NCBI RefSeq assembly: GCF_014202035.1
Contig: NZ_JACHFR010000002.1
Span: 763,816 to 827,815, forward strand
DNA: 64,000 bases
Direction of reading: 5' to 3'
Source: Treponema rectale
GTDB lineage: Bacteria; Spirochaetota; Spirochaetia; Treponematales; Treponemataceae
Below, piece by piece: positions 1-8,147 of the stretch. Numbering within the stretch: the first letter of the stretch is position 1; each line of letters opens with the position of its first letter. Made by a program: the position numbers and the translations under genes. The notes beneath the pieces are model-generated. The model searched no databases and was not told the origin of the DNA. It saw nothing but the letters and a program-made list of their open reading frames with translations.

Positions 1-1
1 G

Positions 2-436
2 CTTGCTGCAACCCGTGCTGCCCTTGAAGAAGGTATTGTATCTGGTGGTGGACTTGCACTTATCGAAGCAAGCAAAGTTCTTGATGCAGACAAGGCTGAT
101 CTTTACGGAGACGAAAAGGTTGGTTTCCAGATTGTTAAGCGTGCTCTTGAAGAACCAATCCGTCAGATTGCAGAAAATGCAGGTGTAGACGGTGCTGTTA
201 TTGCAGACAAGGCTAAGAATGAAAAACCTGGTGTCGGATATAACGCTGCAAAGGGTGAATGGGTTAACATGATGGATGCAGGTATTATTGACCCTGCAAA
301 GGTAACCCGCTGTGCATTGCAGAATGCAGCTTCTGTTGCCGGCATGCTTCTTACAACTGAATGTGCCATTACAGATATTCCTGAACCGCCTGCTGCAGCT
401 CCAGCTGCTCCAGATATGGGTGGAATGGGATACTAA
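2..436 (+). CDS. groL: 60 kDa chaperonin GroEL, C-terminal part (partial)
   Basis: The 5' end lies outside the window; 144 codons remain, read in frame from base 2 to TAA at 434-436. The protein assists ATP-driven folding in the cytoplasm as a double heptameric ring with GroES. Visible are the equatorial-domain stretch with EEGIVSGGG, the NAGVDGAVI and GYNAAKGE segments, DPAKVTR near the end of the domain, and the typical Gly/Met-rich tail ending GGMGY. All are standard for this family at the expected distance from the C-terminus. Nothing is unusual in the part seen. Two terminator-like hairpins follow. Confidence 0.97.
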   Translation, partial: LAATRAALEEGIVSGGGLALIEASKVLDADKADLYGDEKVGFQIVKRALEEPIRQIAENAGVDGAVIADKAKNEKPGVGYNAAKGEWVNMMDAGIIDPAKVTRCALQNAASVAGMLLTTECAITDIPEPPAAAPAAPDMGGMGY

Positions 437-451
437 GGTAAAATCTAGATA

Positions 452-531
452 GGGACAGTTAATTTATGCTGTCCTGTCTTTTAACTGAAGGCTCCTGCTT
501 TCTTAATTGAAGGCGGGAGCCTTTTTTTTTA
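452..531 (+). terminator. Two tandem terminators after groEL
   Basis: The first hairpin has GGACAG (453-458) pairing with CTGTCC (469-474) and is followed by TGTCTTTT. The second has GGCTCCTGC and GCGGGAGCC arms (489-521) followed by a run of nine or more T. The second is a canonical rho-independent terminator; the first is weaker. Confidence 0.85.
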
Positions 532-557
532 TTCAACTCCATTACTATAGCAATGGA

Positions 558-587
558 GTACTTTAAACATTGACATGTTTAAAGTAC
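558..587. repeat. 13-bp perfect inverted repeat
   Basis: GTACTTTAAACAT (558-570) and its exact reverse complement (575-587) are separated by TGAC. There is no T-run after it, so it is not an obvious terminator. It lies 36 bp upstream of a tiny ORF with a strong ribosome binding site. Confidence 0.7.
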
Positions 588-622
588 ATCCCTTCTGAAA
601 AAAAAAGGAGGAGAAAATTTTT

Positions 623-679
623 ATGTCAGATGTAAGTAAGAGTCATTATGACGGTTATGCATTTAAGCTTTGGCTATAG
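623..679 (+). CDS. Possible 18-residue peptide or gene remnant
   Basis: ATG at 623 is preceded by AAAGGAGGAGAA (about 604-615), a very strong Shine-Dalgarno at workable spacing. The frame reads MSDVSKSHYDGYAFKLWL and stops at TAG 677-679. It could be a real small peptide, a leader, or the start of a gene that has lost its body. Nothing about its function can be read. Confidence 0.3.
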   Translation: MSDVSKSHYDGYAFKLWL

Positions 680-742
680 AAGTAAGTGTACCAGAATTGT
701 GATTTGCAGATGCGGTAGATTTTAGAATAAAGGAGAGTGAAA

Positions 743-1117
743 ATGGAAAAAAAGAAGATTGGAATTATTGCAGCAATTGCAGGGGCAGTAATTGTTCTTG
801 TCAGTGTTGTAGTTGGTGTTGTTACTTGTGAAAGTGATGATGATTATTATTCAAGTTTATCAAAAGAAGAACGGTATCTGTCTCGCTATGAATCTTATTG
901 TGGCGAACTTGAAGATCTTGTTGTAGATTTTGAAAATCATGAAATTAGTTCTAAAGAAGCTTCTAAAAAGTATGAGCGTATTGTAAAAAAGTATAAAGAT
1001 TTAGCTGAAGCTGATATGGAAGAATATGATTTCACTAAAAATCAGCAGAAAGCATTAGAAGGATATGTCGAAAGACTGCTTGAAGCTGCAGGCAAGTGTT
1101 TTGATTTTTTTATGTAG
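743..1117 (+). CDS. Small membrane-anchored protein of unknown function
   Basis: This is a 124-residue protein. The start at 743 was chosen because AAAGGAG (729-735) lies 7 nt upstream; an in-frame GTG at 737 overlaps that site. Residues about 5-28 form one hydrophobic segment ending in a Cys (VGVVTC). They could be a membrane anchor or an atypical lipoprotein signal. The remainder is charged, helical and rich in Lys/Glu, probably extracytoplasmic. No family is recognised. It stands alone between two hairpins. Confidence 0.75.
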   Translation: MEKKKIGIIAAIAGAVIVLVSVVVGVVTCESDDDYYSSLSKEERYLSRYESYCGELEDLVVDFENHEISSKEASKKYERIVKKYKDLAEADMEEYDFTKNQQKALEGYVERLLEAAGKCFDFFM

Positions 1118-1126
1118 TTTTAAAAG

Positions 1127-1157
1127 AAGAACAGGTTCTGTTAAGGAGCCTGTTCTT
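1127..1157. terminator. Bidirectional hairpin terminator
   Basis: AAGAACAGG (1127-1135) pairs with CCTGTTCTT (1149-1157). It separates two converging genes. On the minus strand the stem is followed by TTTTAAAACT, so it suits the DUF554 gene best. Confidence 0.6.
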
Positions 1158-1169
1158 AAGTTATATCGA

Positions 1170-1958
1170 TTATCCTGATATAATTCCCTTTATAATAGGT
1201 TCACATAAAACAAAAATTACACTGAAAAGTACCGCAGGAAGATAATCTGCGGTTTTTATTTTTTTTATTCCCATAAGATTAATTCCTATTAAAATAATCA
1301 GGGCGCCGCCACTTCCTGTAAGTTCGGCTATCATTTGTTCTGTCACATACGGAGCGATTAAAACAGAAAGTAAAGTCAGACATCCCTGATATAGAAAAAT
1401 GGTAATTATCGAAAAAGCTGTTCCAACCCCCATTGCTACAGTGAAACCTATTGCAATGAATCCGTCGAGAATTGATTTTAAAAATATAATTGAATAATCG
1501 TGTTCGATTCCTGCTTTAAAACTGCCGACGATTGCCATGGCTCCTACGCAGAAAAGTACGGAAGCATTTAAAAATCCGTAGGCAAAGTTCTTTTTAGGGC
1601 GTCCGGTTTCAAAAGATGGAGCAGACTGTTCTTCATGCTGTCCGGCGGTATCTTTAGATATGGAATTCTGTTCTTTTGATTTGTTTTTTATGAAAATTCT
1701 CTCCAGCAGTTTTCCGAAGGCAAGTATTTTTCCGTCAATATCAAGCAGAGTTCCTGTAATTCCTCCTAAAATCAGGGCAAGGGCAAGATACACAACATTC
1801 TGATATTTAAATGCCATCTGGATTCCCATAATAAAAGAAACAAGTCCGCAGGCTAATTGTATGGCATCCGTAATTTTTTGCGGAATTTTTTTTGCAAATA
1901 ATAATCCGATGATTGAACCGGCCAGTACCGTAGCGCAGTTAACAAATACAGCAATCAT
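1170..1958 (-). CDS. DUF554 family integral membrane protein (YqgA/YdfK-like)
   Basis: This is a 262-residue polytopic membrane protein, a usual length for DUF554. The N-terminus has the family pattern of a Gly-rich first helix (VLAGSIIGLLFAKKIP), followed by GLVSFIMGIQMAF, GGITGTLLDID and, in the C-terminal half, FCVGAMAIVGSF. A charged loop rich in Lys/Ser/Glu (about residues 88-122) splits the helices and is probably cytoplasmic. The biochemical role of DUF554 proteins is not established. The gene looks monocistronic. Confidence 0.88.
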   Translation of the reverse strand: MIAVFVNCATVLAGSIIGLLFAKKIPQKITDAIQLACGLVSFIMGIQMAFKYQNVVYLALALILGGITGTLLDIDGKILAFGKLLERIFIKNKSKEQNSISKDTAGQHEEQSAPSFETGRPKKNFAYGFLNASVLFCVGAMAIVGSFKAGIEHDYSIIFLKSILDGFIAIGFTVAMGVGTAFSIITIFLYQGCLTLLSVLIAPYVTEQMIAELTGSGGALIILIGINLMGIKKIKTADYLPAVLFSVIFVLCEPIIKGIISG

Positions 1959-2042
1959 ATAGAATCCTCACTTTAATAAATATAAAGTAACTGGATATGG
2001 TACTCAAGCCTATATTTCTGTGCGGGAATTATTTCATGATGC

Positions 2043-2207
2043 TTAAAACTTCCTCAATGAGTCCTTTACATAAACATCCAGCCTGATGCCTCTGGATTCA
2101 TAATAGTTTTCCAGCGTTTTTTCTGTTTCAATGTAGCAGATTTTTTTTATCTGAATGGCCAGAAGAATTTCCAGCATCCGCTTACAGATTTCATAACTCT
2201 TTGTTAA
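2043..2207 (-). pseudogene. Remnant of a PD-(D/E)XK (PDDEXK_2/Rpn-type) gene
   Basis: Read on the minus strand, this stretch encodes EICKRMLEILLAIQIKKI, a Thr-Glu-Lys-Thr stretch, then ESRGIRLDVYVKDS before a stop at 2043-2045. That order matches the N-terminal region of PDDEXK_2 transposase/nuclease proteins, where the RLDVYV strand carries the first catalytic Asp. The usual start and the rest of the nuclease domain are absent. It is a fossil, not a working gene. A much fuller relative of the superfamily lies at 35367-36314. Confidence 0.6.
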
Positions 2208-2235
2208 ACACGGAAAAATATAGTAAACTGTATTT

Positions 2236-3123
2236 ATGTATTCAGATTTATTGTTTAATTTTACGCAGATGATTGAAGATGAAGGGCAGGATTATGGAGC
2301 AGAAGTTTTATCTCAGGTTGCTGCTTCAAAACCTTTGTTTGTAATGGATTCAGGAATAAAAGCCCATGATATCTGGCATCGTGCAGATGTTTTGCGTGAA
2401 TGTACGGAACTTATGGAAGATGAAATAAAAAAATCTGCTGTCCGTCAGATGCTTTATTTTTCTGCCGGAGTAATGCCGGATTTAGAATCTGTAGAAAACC
2501 GTTATGATTATGTAGCTGAACTGGAAGAAAACATTACGTCATTTAAAGATTCAGATGATGAATTTGCCTCCCGTCTGGTAGCTTTAGGTCCCTGCGGAAT
2601 AGATCATGACTGGGAATCAGTTGAATATGAAGGACGTGACCATGATTACTTTGACAGTCAGACTGTTTCTGATGAAAGGGATCTGTTTGCACTGGAACTT
2701 ACCCTTGGAAAAAAACTAAACATGCCGGTTATAGTTCATTCCCGCAAAGGATTTAAAGAGACTTCAGATGTATTAAAAGCTGTCAAATGGAATAAAGGAG
2801 TTATTCACGGATATTCTTACAGTAAGTCAGAACTTGATTTTTTTCTGGATTTGGGCTGGTACATAAGTTTTAGCGGAGCCGTTACTTATGCCGGAAAACG
2901 CGGTGCTGAGGATATGGCAGAAATCGTAACTTATGTTCCAAAGGACCGTATTTTGATTGAATCTGATTCTCCTTATTATGCGCCTGTTCCGTTGAAGAGT
3001 TCAAAAAATACTCCGCTGAATATTAATTATATCTATGAATATGTTGCAGCAAAAAGAGGAGTTTCTACTCCAAAGCTTTCTTCTGCAGTAGATGAGAATT
3101 TTAAAAAATTATTTTTGAATTAA
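2236..3123 (+). CDS. TatD-like metal-dependent hydrolase
   Basis: This is a 295-residue protein of TatD/amidohydrolase type. The supporting strands are visible in order: GPCGIDHDW (about residue 115), PVIVHSRKGF (about 175), GVIHGYSYSK (about 195), YISFSGAVTY (about 215) and ILIESDSPYYAP (about 245), which carries the final catalytic Asp. The usual N-terminal His-x-His metal pair is not seen; the equivalent region reads VMDSGIKAHD. Activity may therefore differ from true TatD DNases. No Shine-Dalgarno is evident. A TATAGT at 2219-2224 lies 11 nt before the ATG, so the leader may be very short. Confidence 0.85.
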   Translation: MYSDLLFNFTQMIEDEGQDYGAEVLSQVAASKPLFVMDSGIKAHDIWHRADVLRECTELMEDEIKKSAVRQMLYFSAGVMPDLESVENRYDYVAELEENITSFKDSDDEFASRLVALGPCGIDHDWESVEYEGRDHDYFDSQTVSDERDLFALELTLGKKLNMPVIVHSRKGFKETSDVLKAVKWNKGVIHGYSYSKSELDFFLDLGWYISFSGAVTYAGKRGAEDMAEIVTYVPKDRILIESDSPYYAPVPLKSSKNTPLNINYIYEYVAAKRGVSTPKLSSAVDENFKKLFLN

Positions 3124-3153
3124 AAAATAATTCCTGCTGATATGAAAAAGTAT

Positions 3154-3211
3154 AAAAAAAATCCATCCTGGCTGTTACAGTTTTCTGCTGCAGCTGAAGG
3201 ATGGATTTTTT
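3154..3211. terminator. Bidirectional terminator between converging genes
   Basis: ATCCATCC (3161-3168) pairs with GGATGGAT (3199-3206). The stem has an A-run on the left and a T-run on the right, as expected for a hairpin that ends transcripts from both sides. Confidence 0.85.
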
Positions 3212-3226
3212 GTTTAAAAAGAGAGG

Positions 3227-3832
3227 TTACAGTTCTTTTGTAAATGTTTCGTCCTGGTATGTAAAGCCCATTCTGCTTAAGTAAAGCTTGTGGCTGTCAC
3301 AGTCTGCTGTTGCCTGAAGGTGCCTGATTCCTTTAGAAGCAAGATATGAATAAAGGAATTTTCCGACAGAGCAGTCACGGTACATTGGAACTGTGTAGTC
3401 AAGTTTTACATTAAGGTCTGTTCCTGAAGTTTCAGAACCTGCAATAATTCCTACAGGAGTTGTTCCGCAGCATACCAGGTGTACGCTGTTGCAGCCGGAA
3501 AGACTTGTAAAATCAGCAAAGTAATTATTAATGTCTGCTTTGTATTCATCAATGAAGAATTTTACAAAGGCATCATCTTCACTGACCTGTACGACAGAAT
3601 ACTCTTTTTTTGTATGGAGCAGTCTGTAAAGGTTGTATACATTAATTACAACAAGACAGAAGTTCATTATTGCAAGAGGATATGCGTGAACAATTGCAGC
3701 ATATACGATGGAAATGACACTTCCGATCATGTTGATGAGTCTCAGCTTTACGACAGAAGTCATGAGCATAGAAACGACAACAAGCACTGAACCGATGTAA
3801 CCTACAATTTCAAGAATAACTTTTGGATCCAT
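3227..3832 (-). CDS. Membrane protein (YgjV-like helices) with C-terminal GNAT-like domain
   Basis: This is a 201-residue protein. The start was set at the ATG of MDPKVILEIVGYIG because AAAGAGGT lies just upstream; the longer frame to 3889 has no such site. Residues 1-80 form about three membrane helices (GSVLVVVSMLMTSVVKLRLIN, IVYAAIVHAYPLAIMNF), resembling YgjV-type inner-membrane proteins. Residues about 100-201 look like a small acetyltransferase fold, with MYRDCSVGKFLYSYLASKG resembling the acyl-CoA loop and LYLSRMGF the last helix. The fusion arrangement is inferred and the substrate is unknown. Confidence 0.7.
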   Translation of the reverse strand: MDPKVILEIVGYIGSVLVVVSMLMTSVVKLRLINMIGSVISIVYAAIVHAYPLAIMNFCLVVINVYNLYRLLHTKKEYSVVQVSEDDAFVKFFIDEYKADINNYFADFTSLSGCNSVHLVCCGTTPVGIIAGSETSGTDLNVKLDYTVPMYRDCSVGKFLYSYLASKGIRHLQATADCDSHKLYLSRMGFTYQDETFTKEL

Positions 3833-3929
3833 AAAAACCTCTTTGAAATTTTTTTTGACGGAAGTATAGTATACACCCAATATATCCAATAAGAAAGGAA
3901 AATTTAAAATTTTTTAGGTAAAAACGTTA

Positions 3930-3959
3930 TTGTTTAATTATATCGTCTTAATGTATATT
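3930..3959 (+). promoter_or_regulatory. Probable sigma-70 promoter for the HdeD-like gene
   Basis: TTGTTT (3930-3935), an 18-bp spacer and TATATT (3954-3959). The leader to the ATG at 4023 is about 57 nt and contains GGGAGAA as ribosome binding site. Confidence 0.45.
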
Positions 3960-4022
3960 ATCAATTGAAACAGAAAGTACACTCGCTGGTGTGTAAGTAT
4001 CCGGACTATAAGGGAGAACTGT

Positions 4023-4586
4023 ATGAAAAATATAAATTTAATTTTTGGAATCCTTATTTTTGTTGTTGGAATGCTTATGTGCATTAATCCGGTGAGCATG
4101 CTTCTTGTTGCAATAGTTCTTCTGGGAGCGGCATCAATTATAAACGGAATCAGTGAACTTATGGGTTTTCGTAAAGTTTCTGATGATCAGGTATTTGTTA
4201 CGGTTACAATAGTAAAATGTATTCTTACGATTGTCTGCGGACTTCTTGCAGTGATTCTTCCGGTTTATTTTTTGAATGCAGGAATGGCAATACTTAAACT
4301 TATAATGATTATAATTGCGATATTCTTTTTCTGCCGTGCAGCTTCTGAGTTTTATCTTATCATAAGGCTTAATGAACTGAATGTTGATGTAAAGCGGATG
4401 TTTATCAGGGCTATGGTTTTGATTGCAGCAGGAGTTCTTCTGCTTATAATTCGTGCCCAGACAGTAGGTGTCGTTATCGTGCGGATTCTTGGTGTTGCCG
4501 CAATGCTTGGCGGAGCAGCTTTTGCCGTGTACAGCTACAGAAATGCTCCTCAGGAAGCTGAATACGAAGTTGTTGATGAAGAATAA
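4023..4586 (+). CDS. HdeD/DUF308 family membrane protein
   Basis: This is a 187-residue, six-helix membrane protein, the normal size for the family. Helix pairs such as NLIFGILIFVVGMLMCINP, LVAIVLLGAASIINGISELM and VGVVIVRILGVAAMLGGAAF show the small-residue repeat pattern of HdeD/DUF308 proteins. The acidic tail (EAEYEVVDEE) is cytoplasmic. AAGGGAGAA precedes the start at good spacing. HdeD is linked to acid resistance in enterobacteria; that role cannot be assumed here. Confidence 0.85.
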   Translation: MKNINLIFGILIFVVGMLMCINPVSMLLVAIVLLGAASIINGISELMGFRKVSDDQVFVTVTIVKCILTIVCGLLAVILPVYFLNAGMAILKLIMIIIAIFFFCRAASEFYLIIRLNELNVDVKRMFIRAMVLIAAGVLLLIIRAQTVGVVIVRILGVAAMLGGAAFAVYSYRNAPQEAEYEVVDEE

Positions 4587-4607
4587 ATAATGAATCTGTA
4601 AAAAAAT

Positions 4608-4749
4608 GGGGTTGCCCAATAAGTATGAGTCATTGCCGTGTAAGTATGAGTCATTGCCGTGCTCGACACGGCAATCTCTTGTCTTGTAATTAAATAGATT
4701 TTCGGGTCGGGCCCGAAAATGACATTTTTTGAACTTATTGGACAGCCCC
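4608..4749. repeat. Small palindromic interspersed element, copy A
   Basis: The ends are near-perfect inverted repeats: GGGGTTGCCCAATAAGT (4608-4624) against ACTTATTGGACAGCCCC (4733-4749), with two mismatches. Inside are two palindromic modules, one built on ATTGCCGTG/CACGGCAAT and one on ATTTTCGGG/CCCGAAAAT. A 21-bp unit beginning TAAGTATGAGTCATTG is perfectly duplicated in tandem (4620-4640 and 4641-4661). No ORF is present. Related copies lie at 14383, 27015, 30366 and 42127, so this is a MITE- or REP-like family. Confidence 0.85.
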
Positions 4750-4760
4750 TTTTTTTCTCT

Positions 4761-6809
4761 CTATTTTTTTGCTCTGGCTGCCATTGATTTTTTTATGTTT
4801 TCGGCAAACAGAGTGTTTTGGTCAGTTCTTACAGGTACGCTGAATTCCGGAGAACCGTCTTTTGCAGAAACCCGGTACTGGTTTTCCGTACTTGTGGTGT
4901 ATGCAGGACTTGAAGCATTGTTTATCCACCAGTCAAGAACGCTGATCATGCAGAGGGTATATTTTATAAGGTTTGCATTTGTTGCATTAGTAACATCGTC
5001 AGGACGTTTTGCTCCAAGAAGAACATCGAGGCGTTTAGAAATTACGTTCGGCAGGTCAAACTGATATCTGTCCCACGGATTCATTATTCCGAGAACAGTT
5101 TTTTTGCCTGCTGCATTCTGGTCGATTCTCTGAACAAGGGTAGTAAATACCGTGCGCAGGTAATCGGTTCTTGCATACAGCGGCTTGTACCTGCTGTCAT
5201 TTGACGGCTTCTGAAGAATAGGTGCATTGAATTTATAGTGCGGCAGGAACCAGTATTTTGCCCTCCACAAAAAGTTATTCAAAGTTTCTTTTCCGTATTG
5301 GGTCCGTGCATAATCTTTTTGAGAATAAATGGAGTTTACGTAGTTCTTAAAATAGTCACAGTATTTTTTATCAAACAGATCTTCATGATAAGAAGCCCAT
5401 TCACTTAAAGTCAGGTTGAAGTCGTCCGGCAGTTCTGAAAGTTTTTCGTCAGCCTTGATGTTAAAGTCAATGTTGCGGCATCCCTGAAGGAACTCTTCGA
5501 TTATCTTGATAAGCACAACTGTAACTTGCAGAGGGTTTTCCGGATGAAGCATATTGAATCCGTCTTCAAAATCAAACAGCGGCTGAAAATAAGGATACAT
5601 GTCCGGATGGGCGTCCAGTGCAGAAAAGCCTGCTTTAGGGAAAAGCTGCTCAAGCATCTTAAGTCCTGAAATAACAAGCTCATCTTTTTTACCGGCAACG
5701 TGACGGTTCTGTTCAAGCTTTTTCTTTGCTTCTTCCTGAGTTTTCTTTTTATCGTCTTCAGGCTTCTTTTTATTTTTTTCCGGAAGCAGAAGATCAAATT
5801 TAGTATGGTTTACAAACTGAAGGATGTTTGCAATCTGAGCCGTAAAGAATCTCGGGAATTCAACATATTCACTGGTACACATCCTCATAAGGAGAGGGTA
5901 CATTCCTTTTATAACCTGATTGTAGATGTAAATCCATTCAGTAATGCCCTGTTTTGCCAGCATCTGCATCTTTGCCTTATCTGCATCAGGATAAGCTGTA
6001 ATGTCAGTGTAGATTTCTTTAATGAGTGCTGGAATCTGCTGTTCACCAATGTAGTAAATCGTAATGAGCTCATGGTATACGGCCCTTACAAAAGGAATCA
6101 GCATGGATACGGTAAGGTTGTCGGCAGCATTTTCTACGTCCAGTGCCAGAACCTTTATGTCCCTCATTGACCATTTTCCTATGGTGCGGAGGAATTTAAA
6201 TTTAAGGTCGGTTTCTGTAGCAATCTTGCTTTTGTAATGATCTGGCGAAAGCTGAATGAAGGTCTTTATCGTACTGATGAAAGCCTGCATGTGCTCAATA
6301 TGTTTTTTTACAGTGTATTCACCGAATTTCTTCGTAACTTTTTCGCGGTTTTTCTGAGAAATCCTGAACAGAAAGTTAAACAGTCCGAGGTTAGGTTTTA
6401 TGTCGTATTCCGGATCCATCATTACCCGGTCAATAAGTTTAAGATCCCTTGCAGTTAGTGCCGGAAGGTCTTCTTCTGTCTTTTTTCTCTTTACTGTAGA
6501 TGTTGTTACAATCTGATTTACGCTTGCCATTTGTGTTCTGTTTGTTGTTGATGATAATGCACCGCTGGCGGCAGATATGTCAGAAGCACTTCTGCCGGTT
6601 GCCCGGACTACTTCTGTGTGCTGCCTGTGACGGGGCATATTTGACGTATCAGGAGCTGAGGCTCTTTCCCTTAAAACCTCTCCTCCGAGTTTGTTTGCCA
6701 GCGACTGAGCTTCAAGCGGGTCAATAGGACCGATGTTCTGTCGGATTTTATCAATAGTTCCTGGTTCCAGTGTTTTTGATGCTTTGAATTCTGAATCGCT
6801 GTTTGCCAT
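4761..6809 (-). CDS. Conserved-looking protein of unknown function
   Basis: This 682-residue, probably cytoplasmic protein has no signal peptide or membrane segment. The first 100 residues are low-complexity and polar (Ser/Thr/Ala rich), then a long helical body follows with motifs such as LKLIDRVMMDPEYDIKP and WSMRDIKVLALDVENAADN. A Lys/Glu-rich linker occurs around residues 345-375. The C-terminal half is rich in aromatic residues (KYWFLPHYKFNAPIL). I recognise no family. It sits 12 bp after the DUF2804-like gene and is probably co-transcribed with it. Confidence 0.8.
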   Translation of the reverse strand: MANSDSEFKASKTLEPGTIDKIRQNIGPIDPLEAQSLANKLGGEVLRERASAPDTSNMPRHRQHTEVVRATGRSASDISAASGALSSTTNRTQMASVNQIVTTSTVKRKKTEEDLPALTARDLKLIDRVMMDPEYDIKPNLGLFNFLFRISQKNREKVTKKFGEYTVKKHIEHMQAFISTIKTFIQLSPDHYKSKIATETDLKFKFLRTIGKWSMRDIKVLALDVENAADNLTVSMLIPFVRAVYHELITIYYIGEQQIPALIKEIYTDITAYPDADKAKMQMLAKQGITEWIYIYNQVIKGMYPLLMRMCTSEYVEFPRFFTAQIANILQFVNHTKFDLLLPEKNKKKPEDDKKKTQEEAKKKLEQNRHVAGKKDELVISGLKMLEQLFPKAGFSALDAHPDMYPYFQPLFDFEDGFNMLHPENPLQVTVVLIKIIEEFLQGCRNIDFNIKADEKLSELPDDFNLTLSEWASYHEDLFDKKYCDYFKNYVNSIYSQKDYARTQYGKETLNNFLWRAKYWFLPHYKFNAPILQKPSNDSRYKPLYARTDYLRTVFTTLVQRIDQNAAGKKTVLGIMNPWDRYQFDLPNVISKRLDVLLGAKRPDDVTNATNANLIKYTLCMISVLDWWINNASSPAYTTSTENQYRVSAKDGSPEFSVPVRTDQNTLFAENIKKSMAARAKK

Positions 6810-6821
6810 AAAATACTCCGG

Positions 6822-7886
6822 TTAAAGCCTGATTTTGTATTTTTGAGCGATGCCGTCAAAACTCTTGAAGTTGATTTTTTCACCTCCGGCTGTAGCCAGA
6901 GTACCTTCCAGTTTTCCGAAGATAGTGTTGTATTCGGCTTTCAGAACAAAAATACTGACTTTATTTATATTATCGGAAGATGGTGTAAAACTTAAGTCAA
7001 TCATGTTTTCTGTATCCTGAATGACCCAGTTTTTCTTAATTCCGAAAGGATGAGTTATGACAACAGGCGGCAAAACTGTTACTTCTCCATTGTAGAAAAG
7101 AACATTGCCGTTGTATTTATCAGGATTTACGGCTTCCTGGGAAGTTGATTCAATCCTGAAGAGAACAGGTTTTTCGTCATAACATCCTATTCCCGTTATA
7201 AATTCCCCTTCATTGTGAACTTTCATATAGGTTCGGTTTATGTCCAGAAATCCGAAGCCCTGACTGTCTGTCATTGTCTGACCGGGCTGTTTTTTAGGAA
7301 TTATTGTAATTGAACCGTGAAGGTTAAAGCCTGCATTGTATTTTCCGGTACATCTTCTCATTGTTGGAGACGGAAGAATTGATGTGAGTTCGGAACTCAG
7401 GGAATCTGTAAAGGTTCCTGTAAGTGTTGCGTTTACTGAAGGCCTTACGCTGTCTCCTTTCAGATTAAATACTGCAGAGATACGGCCGGCTTTTCTGTCC
7501 CAGCTTATGCGGATGTAGCGGTGTTTTCTGTAGCAGCCTGTTGCGGCAGTGTTCATGTCGTGGGGAACAAAACGTTTTCTTGGTCCCATAACTGAATGAT
7601 AGACGAATTTTTTTAGTGTTTTTGCATTCCAGAATACGACTTCGGCAAAACCGAAAACCTTTGCATCAAGAAAATTAATGTGACCGATAAATTCGCCCAG
7701 ACTGAAATATAAAGAAAGCCTGCTTTTTATGCGCAGATTGCTCAGGACTTTAGGAAAATGAAATGAATAGGGGTTTTTTACTCCCCTGATGTCCAGCCTG
7801 TCCGGGTGTCCCTTAAAAGTTCCGAACTCAGGAATTCCGTTTTTTATGAATTTCCCGGGCTGTTCCAGTATTTCTCGTGTATACAA
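6822..7886 (-). CDS. DUF2804-like protein
   Basis: This is a 354-residue protein. The opening (REILEQPGKFIKNGIPEFGTFKGHP, split by the family's conserved turn), the following SRLSLYFSLGEFIGHINFLDAKVFGFAEVVFW and the GCYDEKPVLFRIES segment resemble DUF2804, a family of mostly beta-rich proteins of unknown activity. There is no signal peptide, so it is likely cytoplasmic. It is the first gene of a two-gene unit with the 682-residue protein. The assignment rests on pattern memory only. Confidence 0.65.
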   Translation of the reverse strand: MYTREILEQPGKFIKNGIPEFGTFKGHPDRLDIRGVKNPYSFHFPKVLSNLRIKSRLSLYFSLGEFIGHINFLDAKVFGFAEVVFWNAKTLKKFVYHSVMGPRKRFVPHDMNTAATGCYRKHRYIRISWDRKAGRISAVFNLKGDSVRPSVNATLTGTFTDSLSSELTSILPSPTMRRCTGKYNAGFNLHGSITIIPKKQPGQTMTDSQGFGFLDINRTYMKVHNEGEFITGIGCYDEKPVLFRIESTSQEAVNPDKYNGNVLFYNGEVTVLPPVVITHPFGIKKNWVIQDTENMIDLSFTPSSDNINKVSIFVLKAEYNTIFGKLEGTLATAGGEKINFKSFDGIAQKYKIRL

Positions 7887-8075
7887 AATCTACTCCCGTT
7901 AGAGATTGTTCTATATGATGATAATTTTTCATTATAGCATATAAGGCCTGTTAATGTCAGTCCTGTAAGGTTTTTACAGTTCGGTAGTGTAGTTCCTGTG
8001 ATGGTCTGAAATGCAAAATTATTGAATTAATATAAAGATTTTACAGGTTTGTATGGGTATTTTTGTAAACACGTG

Positions 8076-8104
8076 TTGAATTTTTCGGGGCTTCGGTATA
8101 TGTT
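8076..8104 (+). promoter_or_regulatory. Probable sigma-70 promoter for the phosphofructokinase gene
   Basis: TTGAAT (8076-8081), a 17-bp spacer and TATGTT (8099-8104). The ATG at 8148 has AAAGAGGT as ribosome binding site. Confidence 0.5.
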
Positions 8105-8147
8105 GTAGTGTACGTTTTTTGCGTTATTTTCTATAAAGAGGTGTTTT

